From assembly GCA_021613535.1 (NCBI GenBank), contig CP075496.1:11408001-11472000 (forward strand): a stretch of DNA of 64,000 nt, in the 5' to 3' direction. Below, one piece after another: positions 1 to 10,433 of the stretch. Position numbers and translations under genes: made by a program. Within the stretch, counting starts at the first letter, position 1. Every line of letters begins with the position of its first letter. This stretch comes from Adineta vaga. Lineage: Eukaryota > Rotifera. The notes beneath the pieces were generated by a model, which saw only the letters and a program-made list of their open reading frames with translations, did not search any database and was not told the DNA's origin.

Positions 1-137
1 GATTAGAAATCTGAAAAATGATCAAAATGATATAATTCAAACTAAAAGATATTTATTTTGCTGAAATAAAATAATGGAAATATAAACTGTTAAAGGAAAA
101 GTTTCATATAAGAAGAAGAATGTTTATATTTGTATAA

Positions 138-1113
138 TCATTTTGCCAAATCACCTTTCTTGATTGCATCAAGTACATTATTTGAAAGTGAACATGTTAA
201 ACCTGTTCCATCTGGTTCAACAAAGACTTTCTTTACTTTATTATCTTCAATAACCATAGCATATCTAACAGTAAAAACAAATGAAAGTTGTGTGAAGAAT
301 GTGTATAGTAAGAATTACATACCGAGATGATCGAACATTACCCAAGACAGCTGTCATATCTTTTTCGAGACCAAGAGCCTAAAATAATCCATTGTTTTCC
401 ATTTCTTTCAATTTCTCTCTATACCTTGGTAAATTTTGCATCAGGATCTGCTAAAACTCGTACCTAACATAAATTAACATTTTTATCTTCATTGATGAAT
501 TGAAATACAATCATTTCGATTGTCTTACTTTTCCTTGTGCATTATGCTCTTTAGCCCATGCTTGACAAACGAATGGATCATTAACTGTAACACAAACAAT
601 CGTATCATAACCAAGCTTTTTGAAATCATTTACTGAATTAACATAACCAGGTAAATGTGTCTAAAATATCGATATGAATTCTACATGAATATTAAAGTCT
701 CATAACATACTTTTGAGCAACCAGGAGTGACTATTTTTGTGACAAAAAAACAGAATTACTTTTAAAAATAAACTCTAATAACCAACTTACATGCACCAGG
801 TACACCAAAGAGAACTAAAAAACATCGAAAAAAGAAATTTAACAAATAAAATTCGTACTTTACTTACGTCCTTTCTTTCCAGCAAACAGATCTTTTGTAT
901 TCACCTTGTTTTTTGGTTCATTTTCAAATAATGTATGATTTGGTAATGTAGCTCCTTCCTAATATAGACAGAGAATTATTTTCATACGAAAACAAATAAA
1001 CTAGAACATTCATTTACTTTAATAACACCGCTACCAAATAAAAATAATGGTTTCGATGTATGAAAACTTCGAACAGCTGTTGATAATTGAATAGTTTTAC
1101 TAAGTTGAAACAT
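138..1113 (-). CDS. PRDX5: Peroxiredoxin-5, mitochondrial-type (atypical 2-Cys)
   Basis: Thiol peroxidase that reduces H2O2, alkyl hydroperoxides and peroxynitrite. The reading runs over several short exons split by roughly 50-70 bp introns. The N-terminus (MFQLSKTIQLSTAVRSFHTS) is basic and Ser/Thr-rich without acidic residues, as in a mitochondrial presequence. Next come the family segment beginning EGATLPNHTLFENEP, the peroxidatic Cys motif TPGCSK near 730, and near the C-terminus EPDGTGLTCS, which carries the resolving Cys. Both cysteines of the atypical 2-Cys mechanism are therefore present. The protein ends KKGDLAK, slightly longer than the mammalian end, and lacks the SQL-type peroxisomal signal of human PRDX5. 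The start is the ATG at 1111-1113, the first in frame before the presequence. It is divergent from the USP30-like gene. Confidence 0.93.
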
Positions 1114-1324
1114 ATTCGAATTTTTTCAGTTTATATGTTAACGATATGAAAACAAAAGAAAATTAGAAGAACGTAATGCAGTATCCATTATATATACATA
1201 TGCTTTCATTCCATTGGTTCATTTATGAACGAATTATCGACTGTATTCATTCTTTTGTTTCGCTTTGAGAATGAGAAGAAACAAAAAAAAGTTGCGACTT
1301 GTGGTTTCTTGAATATTAACAAGA
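1114..1324. promoter_or_regulatory. Intergenic region between divergent PRDX5 and USP30-like genes
   Basis: About 210 bp of AT-rich DNA separates two divergent start codons, so it must hold both core promoters and 5' UTRs unless one message is trans-spliced. I see no clear TATA box or named factor site. The role is inferred from position only. Confidence 0.4.
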
Positions 1325-3992
1325 ATGTGGACTAATTTGAATTTAATTTCCATATTCAGTGAATTTTGTCTTTATTTAATTGTTGATAATATAACAAAAT
1401 TTATCATTCTTCATAATCGGTATGTAATTACACTTGTTATTTGATTTGAAAACAAAAAAAAACTTTAATTTTTAGAAAAGAAAAACGTTTCAACATATTA
1501 ACCTATGAATGTATGACATTGGGTTTTTTCATTGGATTCTTTTCATTGTATTATCATATACCATATGTATTGATGTTCTTCTTGGCAATTCATATTATTG
1601 GAGTACTTTATTCAGAAAATGGGTTGAGAAGAATTAAAGATTTAGTATTAATATTGCTTGACATCTTTCAAACAATCATTAAAAGTTTGCTGAATGGAAT
1701 TTTCAGTATTTACTTTCGAGGAACTTCTTCGAAAATATCAGGAATAAAACCTATTCCTAAAGAATATTTATACAATTTTCATTTGAAACCAACCAATGAT
1801 CTTCGACTTCAGCAAGTATGAATTGACTTTTTGAGTTTAGTTAGTAAATAGCATGATCGATTGTTCGATTCTTTTTTTCTGTAATTGATAGTCATCATTT
1901 ATTCAAACATTACCAAGGCCCGGTATTTTCAATCTTCATGGTACAACTTGTTCGTTAAATGCTTTACTACAAAGTTTAGCATCATTGAATGGTTTTTATT
2001 CATTACTACAACGGAATATCAATGTAAGAAATGAAAACTAGGTTTTTCTATTTATACGATCGTTTAAATCATACGAAATAATATTAATGAGTAATTTAAA
2101 AATAGGGTTTTTGTACTTATTTAATCTAATTGAGATCTCATAATATTTAAGATAATTTTTCATTCATTTAGTTATCACGTAACACCTATGATTCCATTGT
2201 ACCTACATTTCTTAATCTTATGTCACAATTACGAAATGATCATCGTACATCAGAGTACAAACATTGGAATAATCTTGTTGATACATCAGATTTTATTTCA
2301 AAATTACATTTAACTCATCCAAATTTACTGACACAAGATATTACTACAGATATATGTGAATTATTTCAATGTATAATTGATACACTTAATAATGCACTGG
2401 CAAAACAATCTTCTGGTTATTCTACAAAGTAAATTCTTTTCTGCAAGTTCTATTAAATTTCATTCATATTTTATAAATTAGTGTTATTGATCAAGTGCAA
2501 AATCCTAAACTTACGACATTTCCACCTGATTATTTGAATAAATTATTTGCCGAAACTGAAATACAAGTAGAAAGAAATCAGTATTCTTTGAAATAATCAA
2601 ACAATTCTTTATATTTTAGCTTCATGACACGATAACATTAGATAATCTTGATACACAAACATCATGTATACTTCAATATGTTGATTTAACTTGGTTATTA
2701 CATCATATTCAATTGGGATCATTGATGAAACATACGTTTTCGGGTCAAATACTTCATGCACACTGTTGTAACAAGTAGGTTGAATGTGATTCTTTCTATT
2801 TCTTACAAACAATTTCAATGATTTCAGTTGTTCTCATGTTCGATTTCGTGCTGAACCATTTCAAATACTACCATTATCAATTCCCAAGACAAAAACTACT
2901 TTAGAACGAATTATTTCACAATTAACAAATATTGAATTAGTATATGATTCCAATTAAATTTTTTCATTAAACTAAAATTTTCTTTTCTTATTGTAGATGG
3001 ATACAATGTCATGTTCACATTGTTCTAGTCAAACAATAAATAATCTAAACAAAGGAAATAAACACAATACTCTCTTAAGTCACATAACGTATGTATGAAG
3101 AAAAAAGAAAAGAAAATTATATATTTTCGTAAACAAAAACTAATATAATATTATGTCATTAAAATCTATTATTAGCTTGACATGAGAAATAACTTATTTT
3201 AATAATCATCAATTAATGTAGACAAATAGAAATCTTGTTGACAGACCATGGAAATATCGGAATTTGAACATCTGCTATTTCCTCTTCATCTAATATCATG
3301 CCTTCATTTATTAAAACAAATCTAATTGCAATAATTTCATTAGAATTTGATAACAATTTCTCATTTATCTCTTTTGCGATTTAGAACTCCTCTATCACCT
3401 ATTATTACTTCACGTCGACAATATTCTGATAAATACTTTTCTTCTACACCGATATCTGGTAAGTTCGAGTTTCATATTTACAAATATTTCCATAGAATAA
3501 ACTATTTTAGCTTCAACAAATCATATCATTCCAGTACCACGCAATCAAATTCAACATCGAATAAAAAGTCAAACAATGATTGCCAATTTTCCTGATATTC
3601 TATGTATTCAATTGAAACGTTTTTCATACGATCGTCTTTCAAATACAGCAACGAAATTAATGACATCAATTTCAATTGAACCAGAAAAACTTCTCGATCT
3701 TTCACATCTTCATTATACAACATGGCTTGGTTTAACAAATCTTTCCATTCGATATCATTATCGTTTAATTGCTGTTTGTTTACATTTATCGGAGAATTCT
3801 TCATCATCATCATCGAAAAATCTTACACCAATCCTTCAAGGACATTGTGTTTGTCTATATCGTACAGATCATAATCGATGGTTTCTCTGTGATGATGACC
3901 GTATAACTGAAATCAATCAAATCAATCATTTATTTCAAACATCCTATGTAACCGAGAATTGTTATCTTTTATTTTATGAAAAATGTTCATAA
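1325..3992 (+). CDS. USP30-like membrane-anchored ubiquitin-specific protease
   Basis: C19-family deubiquitinase resembling USP30, the outer-mitochondrial-membrane enzyme that opposes PINK1/Parkin mitophagy. The first exon starts at ATG 1325 (MWTNLNLISIFSEF) and joins in frame through a short intron ending at 1475. A long hydrophobic segment follows (MTLGFFIGFFSLYYH and onward, near 1513-1610), giving an N-terminal membrane anchor as in USP30. The Cys box reads GIFNLHGTTCSLNALLQ near 1920-1970, with the nucleophile in TTCS. The C-terminal part has LCIQLKRFSYDRL, the His box LQGHCVCLYRT and the last box WFLCDDDRI. The third catalytic position is Asp, whereas USP30 has Ser there. The tail ends NCYLLFYEKCS, the usual USP end. 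The central part is short and divergent. Family assignment is firm; USP30 orthology rests on the anchor and overall layout. Confidence 0.8.
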
Positions 3993-4072
3993 TTATTTGA
4001 GTATTGATTTTGTTTTTTTGTTTTGTTTGTATATATGTACAAAGATATTGTTTTTCCTATTTGGATTCAATC

Positions 4073-4078
4073 AATAAA
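4073..4078 (+). terminator. Candidate poly(A) signal AATAAA
   Basis: Canonical AATAAA about 80 bp after the USP30-like stop codon and about 80 bp before a pyrimidine-AG acceptor (AG at 4158-4159) that precedes the next start codon. Confidence 0.5.
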
Positions 4079-4168
4079 ATTGTTTCCCTTTCTGTATTTG
4101 ATTGAATGTAAAGAAGAAGAAGAAGAAGAAAAAAAACCTTGTGAAGCTTCTATTTTTAGACGTTAAAA

Positions 4169-5054
4169 ATGACAACGATATGTATTATTTGTTTTAATAA
4201 TCACGCGGAAGATGATTGTCCTGATTTTGTATCATCATCAAAAATGAATGGCATTGAAAAAAAACCATCATCAACATTGACTCGTAATCTATCAAAGTAT
4301 GAACTTTCTGTAGAAATATTTTTTGTCATCTATCAAATTGTATATAGTCTATCGTTATCACATGACTGATTTTTATCAATGACTCATCATTTTTTACATG
4401 AAATTTATCCTAAACTTTTCCCATAGAGTTCTACTTTCATTACCCACTCAAATTCAAATGCATCGTTGTGATGATACAATTACATTTTCACCAACAATTC
4501 GTATTTTAAAAACGACTATCATTGGTCCATTTGAAGGTCGTTTTATTCCAGAAGATAAATTAACTACATCACCACGTAATGGATTTCTTGTTAAGGTATT
4601 TGAATAAAACAATCTTCAATAAAAATAGTTAAACTTCGTTATCTAAATAGATCTTTCGTGAAAATGGTAATAATCTTGTCCTTGATGCACAAGATGAACG
4701 AAAAAATAATTGGTGTTGTTTAATTCCACCTGCGAGAACATCACAAGAAATAAATTGTCTCTTATTTCAACGTAAATGTAAACTTTATGCTAAAGTTGTT
4801 CGAACTATTCTCGCAACAGAATCCTTGAGCATGTAAGTAGAATTCTTAAAATTGAATTCATTTCATTTCTTTAAATTTTTAGATGGTATGCAAGTAATTA
4901 TGCAAAAGCAATAGGAATGCCAGAAACACCCGATGGTAGTCCATTAGGTTCGTTCAGGATTCTTTGTTTTTATATTAATAATACAAAAGAAGACGAAAAT
5001 TTTTCCTTTGTTTTAGCTCTCTATGGTAAAACAGGTCGAATGATATTTCGATAA
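4169..5054 (+). CDS. Stand-alone PR (SET-like) domain protein, PRDM9/PRDM11-like
   Basis: A small multi-exon protein of roughly 210 residues. It opens with a zinc-knuckle-like segment (CIICFNNHAEDDCPDF) resembling the one just before the PR domain of PRDM9, PRDM7 and PRDM11. A PR/SET domain follows: LLSLPTQIQM, GPFEGRFIPEDKL, NGFLVKIFRENGNNLVLDAQ, DERKNNWCCLIPPARTSQE, NCLLFQR and WYASNYAKAIGMPETP. These correspond to the PRDM core motifs, including the NW...ARxxxEqN and WY..eYa blocks. It ends ALYGKTGRMIFR with a stop at 5052-5054. There is no C2H2 zinc-finger array, although most PRDM proteins have one, so a histone methyltransferase or chromatin role is inferred only. The frame is kept across introns, for example CTATCAAA|GTATGA joined to AGTTCTACTT. 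It is on the same strand as the USP30-like gene and close behind it. Confidence 0.72.
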
Positions 5055-5150
5055 TCTCATTCGTGTTTTCTTGTGTGTCATTGTTATTGTTATTTGAATG
5101 AATCAATGTTAATATAAAAAGATAAAAACTTAAGGAGATATTTTGTATGA

Positions 5151-6137
5151 TCAAATCATTTGTAAATGTTTTTTTCGTCGTTCATTAAAATTATCTTCAA
5201 GTCGTTCCCAATAGGCACTTTCGACTGTACGTGTTGGATTTCGATAACGCTAGAAAATACGAAACAAATTCATACAATGAAAACATAGTTGAATAGGATA
5301 TTTTCTTACGCTATAAGCAGCATATTTATTCGGATAGACAACTTTTGGTAATACTAATCGTGATTCCCATGTTGGTTTTGCTTTTAATACTCGATACATT
5401 TCAGAGTAAGGATTTTTGACTTCAGGTATACGTTCATTATCACGTTCTTGAAGCCATACTTGAATATAGTTGAAATAAAATCAAATGATAATTAAAAATA
5501 AATTCGATGCAGACTTACAAGTATTTAAATGTGCAGTTAGAAATCGAATATTACCAGGATCATGATCAAATTTTGTTTCGAAATCTGGTTTATCTAAATC
5601 TCGAACATCTGGATACTAAGTTTATAATAAATAGATGAAGAAAAAATGTAAAATTTCAAAAGGAAAAATTACTTGTCGAAAATCATGTGGTGCAGGATTT
5701 TTATAAGGTTCAGTATTTAACATTCGTTTGACTCTATCATAGTTAATTCGTGGATCGCGTATGAATTCATTCTCATCGGTTTTAGAATGTTGAGTTCGAT
5801 ATTGAACTTCGAAAGGTTTCATCACATTTGAATTCGAATGTTCGGCGTGCCTTGATCGTTTTATTCTTGGTGATATATCTTCGAATGATGGTGCTCGAAT
5901 CATTTTCTTTCGATTTGGATGAAAATTGACCATTGAAAAATCGATTGGACGTGGATACCATGGATCAACTGTTGGAGATGCATTAAGATTTGATGGTAAC
6001 GAATCTCTTAAACGTTCACGTTCACGTTTGGCTTCGAATTGTTGACGATCATTGAATAAAAATGTTGTTTGAGTAGGTGACATGTTTGCATCCATTTTAC
6101 AAATTTCTCTCTCTCGCTTGTTTTTTCTTCTTGACAT
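5151..6137 (-). CDS. Unrecognised basic, Pro/Arg-rich conserved-looking protein
   Basis: I do not recognise this gene. It has about four exons: a long first exon from ATG 6135-6137 with a charged N-terminus (MSRRKNKREREICKMDANMS), then exons reading YPDVRDLDKPDFETKFDHDP, LWLQERDNERIPEVKNPYSE and RYRNPTRTVESAYWERLEDN, with a stop at 5151-5153. There is no signal peptide, membrane segment or catalytic motif. Short repeated aromatic-Pro-Arg motifs (WYPRP, HDFRQYPD, YRNP, YSEMYR) and the high charge recall microtubule-inner or ciliary proteins, but this is a low-confidence impression. Consistent frame across three introns and biased codon use support a real gene. It is on the same strand as CNOT4, about 660 bp downstream of it. 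Confidence 0.6.
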
Positions 6138-6800
6138 CTTGCTTAGAATGTTTAATGGATTGAAAAGAGAAATGTGAAAAAGAAGAACAAATGAGAAAAT
6201 AAAGTGTCACGATCAGCAATGAAAACAGCAACATTGTTACCATTTTTTCTTATTTTTCTTTTGTTGTTAACGTTCAAAAAAATGTCGATAAAGAATTGAA
6301 AAAAAAACTTCTTTTTTTACTTCGTCAATGAAGACGACTGAAAAAGATCAATGATCTGATGTCTCTAATTAGAATACAAGAATCGTAATCATCCAAATAA
6401 TTTCATTTACACATCATATTTAATTAAAATATTAAAATATCTTTGAATATATATTCATAGTTATGAAATCTTTTATATCATTCAAATTAAACTTTATCAC
6501 TATTGTACGTATATGAATTTTCTTCTTGATTGAATTAACAGCTTTTTCTTTTGTTGTTTGTGATGCATTTGTCGTTAGAAAACGAATGGTTTTGTTTTCT
6601 ATGTATGTATATATATGTATATATGATAAACGACAACGAGAGTTAGAGATAGAGAAAACAAACGAGCAAAAAAAGGAGTACAAGAGAAAAAAATGAAGAA
6701 AAGGCCATCATCCGGGCACGGAGCGCATAGACAGAAAAAATAAGACTTTCTTTTAAATGTGTGTATATATGTGTTATATGCATGTGATAAACTGTTTTAT
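6138..6800. other. Intergenic, no gene seen
   Basis: AT-rich DNA between the CNOT4 stop and the next (-) gene. It contains short TATG/TATA microsatellite-like runs around 6600-6625. It probably holds the CNOT4 3' UTR and the downstream promoter. The ORF on the minus strand at 6432-6683 is low-complexity and unsupported. Confidence 0.5.
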
Positions 6801-9782
6801 TTAAGAACGATTTCCATTATCGACACCTGATGTTGTTGAATATGGTGAATAAATTCCATTAGGAATCAGATGTGATTGTGATTGTGTCGATTGCTGTTGT
6901 TGAGACCAACGAGATGTTGGTATGAGATTAGTTCCTGAGGACATTGTGGAAGATCCTTGTGATTGCGTAGTTGTGGACCATTGTGATGAGGATAATGGTG
7001 TTGGATCGAGTTTATTTCCGAAGGATATTATCGCTGGATCTGTCCATGGTAAATTTGGCCATCGATCATTTGACACTGAACAAGATGAATATCAGAAATA
7101 AACTAGACAAAAGAAATTATATTCGAATCTTACTTGTATTGGCAGTTACTGTACTATTAGAAGAGTATGCATTGTTGCTATTATTATTATTTGTATTATT
7201 GATAGACTGAGAATATTGTGATGATGGTGACGATTGTCTCGGTGGAAGTCGTTGTTGAATTTGATTTGAAAAATCTAAACGTGTTGGTATTTGTGATGCA
7301 TATTGTGATTGTTGTTGATTGCCATTCCACATCTGTCTCGGTGATGTGCCATCTAATTTAAATGAAGAAAATTATCGATCAAAATTTTAAAAAATTTATC
7401 ATCTCATTTACTAAATGGTATTTGATATCGTTGCTGCTGCTGTTGCTGTTGTTGTTGTTTTTGTGGCGTCGTACCATTACTATGAATCGCTGGTTGTGAT
7501 TGTTGGTGATCATGATAATGTTGATAGTGCTGCTGTTGTAATAACCAATTTGGATTGATTTGTCCAACAGATGAATTCGTTGTAGTTGGATATTGTGTAG
7601 GATAAGTATGAGAATTCGTTGTTGGACGATATGATAATGATGATGGTAAAGGTCGTCGTTCATCTTCAATATCAGATGCAAGTGCAGACATAAATAAACT
7701 ACATGGATCAAAACCTGCAGAAAAGAAAAGACTCAACTTCTAGGTTTTCAAACGAAGAAAATAAAGATTATAGGTTACCAAGTTCATCATTTTCTTGTGT
7801 CTGAGAATAAGATGTTTCACCATTACTTAGAACATTTTCTAAAAAAAAAGAAGTAATTACAATATAGATTTTCTTATCTTCTATTTTCATACCCATTAAT
7901 CGTTTTTCAATTTCTCTCACATCATGATCAATGCCATTAATTAATGGTCGATGAGACTGTTGACCATTTTCATTATTACAAAAAATAAGATTATGTAAAG
8001 GTGGATTATTTGAACTAAATAATTTATATTCAGGTATTTGATCAAAATTTTTCACTGTATTATTATTATTATTAGTTGATTCTGTTAATAAATTATTAGT
8101 AGTAGGTTTTGGTGAACATAATATAGCTGTAACAGGTACATTTATAGATGTTGATGTCTGAGATAAAGATTTATTTGTTGACGACGATGGTAGTGGTGGT
8201 AGTGGTATTAATTGAGATGATGCGAGATTATTATTATTAGTTGCAAAAAAAGATGTTCGTTCTTCTGACCAATTTGTAGTTGGAGATATATTATTGTATG
8301 TCTGAGTTTGAATAGTTGATGGTGTTATTTGTGGATCATGTTCAGATGATGTTTGAGATGATGTCGAAGTCGTATCAGAATCAACATTTATAGCAGTTGT
8401 ACTGGTAAATGTTTCCGTCGTATATCCATTTAATGAATGATGATGTATTTCATCACCTGATTCAAAATCTGAATGTCCATTAGTTGTTATTGCAGAATCA
8501 GTAGTTGTTAACAAAGATGTGGCTTGATTAGGATGTTTTCGTCGTTGTGGTGAGTCATTTTTATTACTAATTAAAATGACAGAAAGAGAGTTATCAATTT
8601 TTCGATTCATTCAAATAATATATATATATATATACCCATTTAGAATAGTTCGTGTCGTTTTTGGTGTAGTATTCGACTGTCCAGATGCAGTTTTATTTGT
8701 ATACTGTTCCATAAGTTTTCGTTCATATTCAAGATGAAGACTATAACGATAGAAACAACAATATTTTTATTCTATATTCCTAATCATAACAGAATTATTT
8801 TACCCTTGTTGCATTTGTTCTTTTGTAAAACTTGCTAATTGATCTCCTGGTTCATGTAAATAGAGACAATCAGCTTTTTGACATGATGCACCTTTCAAAT
8901 ATCGGCTACAATATTTAGTTGTACCCAATGTTGCTTTTAATGTTCGACCATCAACATGATAATTACAAAGCGCCTGGATAGCGCGTAATGCTTCTTCTGA
9001 TCGTGAATAGGTGATATAGACACATATAGAATTCATTTGACCATTATGTGCTGGTGATGTAACTAATTTAACTATTTTACCATATTTACCAAAATAATCA
9101 TTTCGTCTTAATAATTCTGTATCAGCTAAACGTGAAGGAAGACCATTGACAAATACCAGATTACGTTGAACGACTCTGAATAGGAAATACATAGTTTTGA
9201 TCAATCTTGTGTAGAATAGTTTTTTTTTATACCGAAGATTTGCCAAATGTTTTCGACTCTCAGTGATTTTTGGCTTTTTATTGGATTCTTTTAATTTTCT
9301 ATCACGTTTTACTTGTTGAATTCTAAGAATAATCGAAAGTAAAAGAATACAAAGAATATCAATTCATTTTTTATAATCACTCTTCATCAGTTAATGGTTT
9401 AAATTGTGCCGGATTCTCACTATATGGCTATAGAAATAATAAGAAGAAATATTCTATTAAACTTCATTTATTTCAACAAAATTCTTACTTTTCGACAAGC
9501 AGGACATAATCCGTTTTCATCTGTTCGAATACGATGCCAACAAAACCGACAAATCTAATATTGCAAAAAAGAAAAAAAAACGGATTTCTCCTTCGATATT
9601 TATTAATGAAACGAGAAAATAATTTATCACCTGATAACAACATGTACATGGAAAAAAATTTAAATCATCAGCTTCAAGTACTTCCAAACATAATGGACAC
9701 TAGAGACAAAAAATAAATATCAATAAATCATTTATAATTTAGTTTTCACACATACTTCGGATGACTCTTGGTCACTGTCCAT
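6801..9782 (-). CDS. CNOT4: CCR4-NOT complex subunit 4, E3 ubiquitin ligase
   Basis: RING-type E3 ligase linked to the CCR4-NOT deadenylase and to co-translational quality control. The order read is: C4C4 RING (CPLCLEVLEADDLNFFPCTC, then ICRFCWHRIRTDENGLCPAC) near 9480-9780; a basic linker with RKHLANLRVVQRNLVFVNGL; an RRM near 8950-9180 with DTELLRRNDYFGKYGKIVKL and GRTLKATLGTTKYCS; and a CCCH finger ending CLYLHEPGDQLASFTKEEM-like (here FTKEQMQQG). These match the human order closely. The long C-terminal part is low-complexity, rich in Asn, Ser, Thr and Gln, with a pure Gln run near 7430-7460. It keeps the short vertebrate-like motif DELGFDPCSLF, equivalent to DDLGFDPFD. The start at 9780-9782 gives only eight residues before the RING. 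The last exon (6801 to about 7076) is joined by a split ATG codon and is less certain. Confidence 0.93.
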
Positions 9783-10433
9783 ATTTATTGATTAAAATAT
9801 TTTCGAAAAATTAGACGTGTATTTAAGTAGTTCAGAAAATCTACAAAGATATCTATTTGAGTTTTTTGTCAAATAGAATTATTGTAAATGATCATGCAAT
9901 TGCGCTGCTGTGTTACTCTTTCTCAACGCACACACACACACACACACATACACATACACACTAGCAAAAAAAGAAATGTAATAGAAGAAAAGAAAGAAAA
10001 AAAAAGATTAAATAATTCTTTTCCTTCTCCTCCCGTCGAGAGCTGCATCATTTTCTTTGTAGAAGTTTTTATTGGCTAGATAGATTAACTTATACGATTT
10101 TATAGCGTGAAACTTCTCGAAAAACATATAAAATATTTTCACTATTTTTAATTCTATCAAATGAAAGAAACGAATAATTTTTCTATATTTTCATCTAGAA
10201 GTGTTTTTTCCAGCGACATCTATTGAAAATATTTTGTATGCTATGAAATGTTTATATTAACATTTTTAAATCTATTAATAATTATAATTATTAGATTCAA
10301 ATTATGAATAAATACATTTTTTTTGAATGACATCGAGTGACAACAACGCGCGAGCGAGATCCTTTGTCCTAAATGAGTTCTTTATCTCTTGTCATTTCGT
10401 TTTCTTTTGCCGCCAACGTGCGCATGAATATTA
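9783..10433. promoter_or_regulatory. Divergent intergenic region, CNOT4/KIF21-like, with a (CA)n run
   Basis: About 650 bp between two divergent start codons, presumably containing both promoters. A (CA)n microsatellite with CATA interruptions lies at about 9928-9960, followed by an A/G-rich stretch near 9965-10010. No factor site can be named. Confidence 0.4.
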
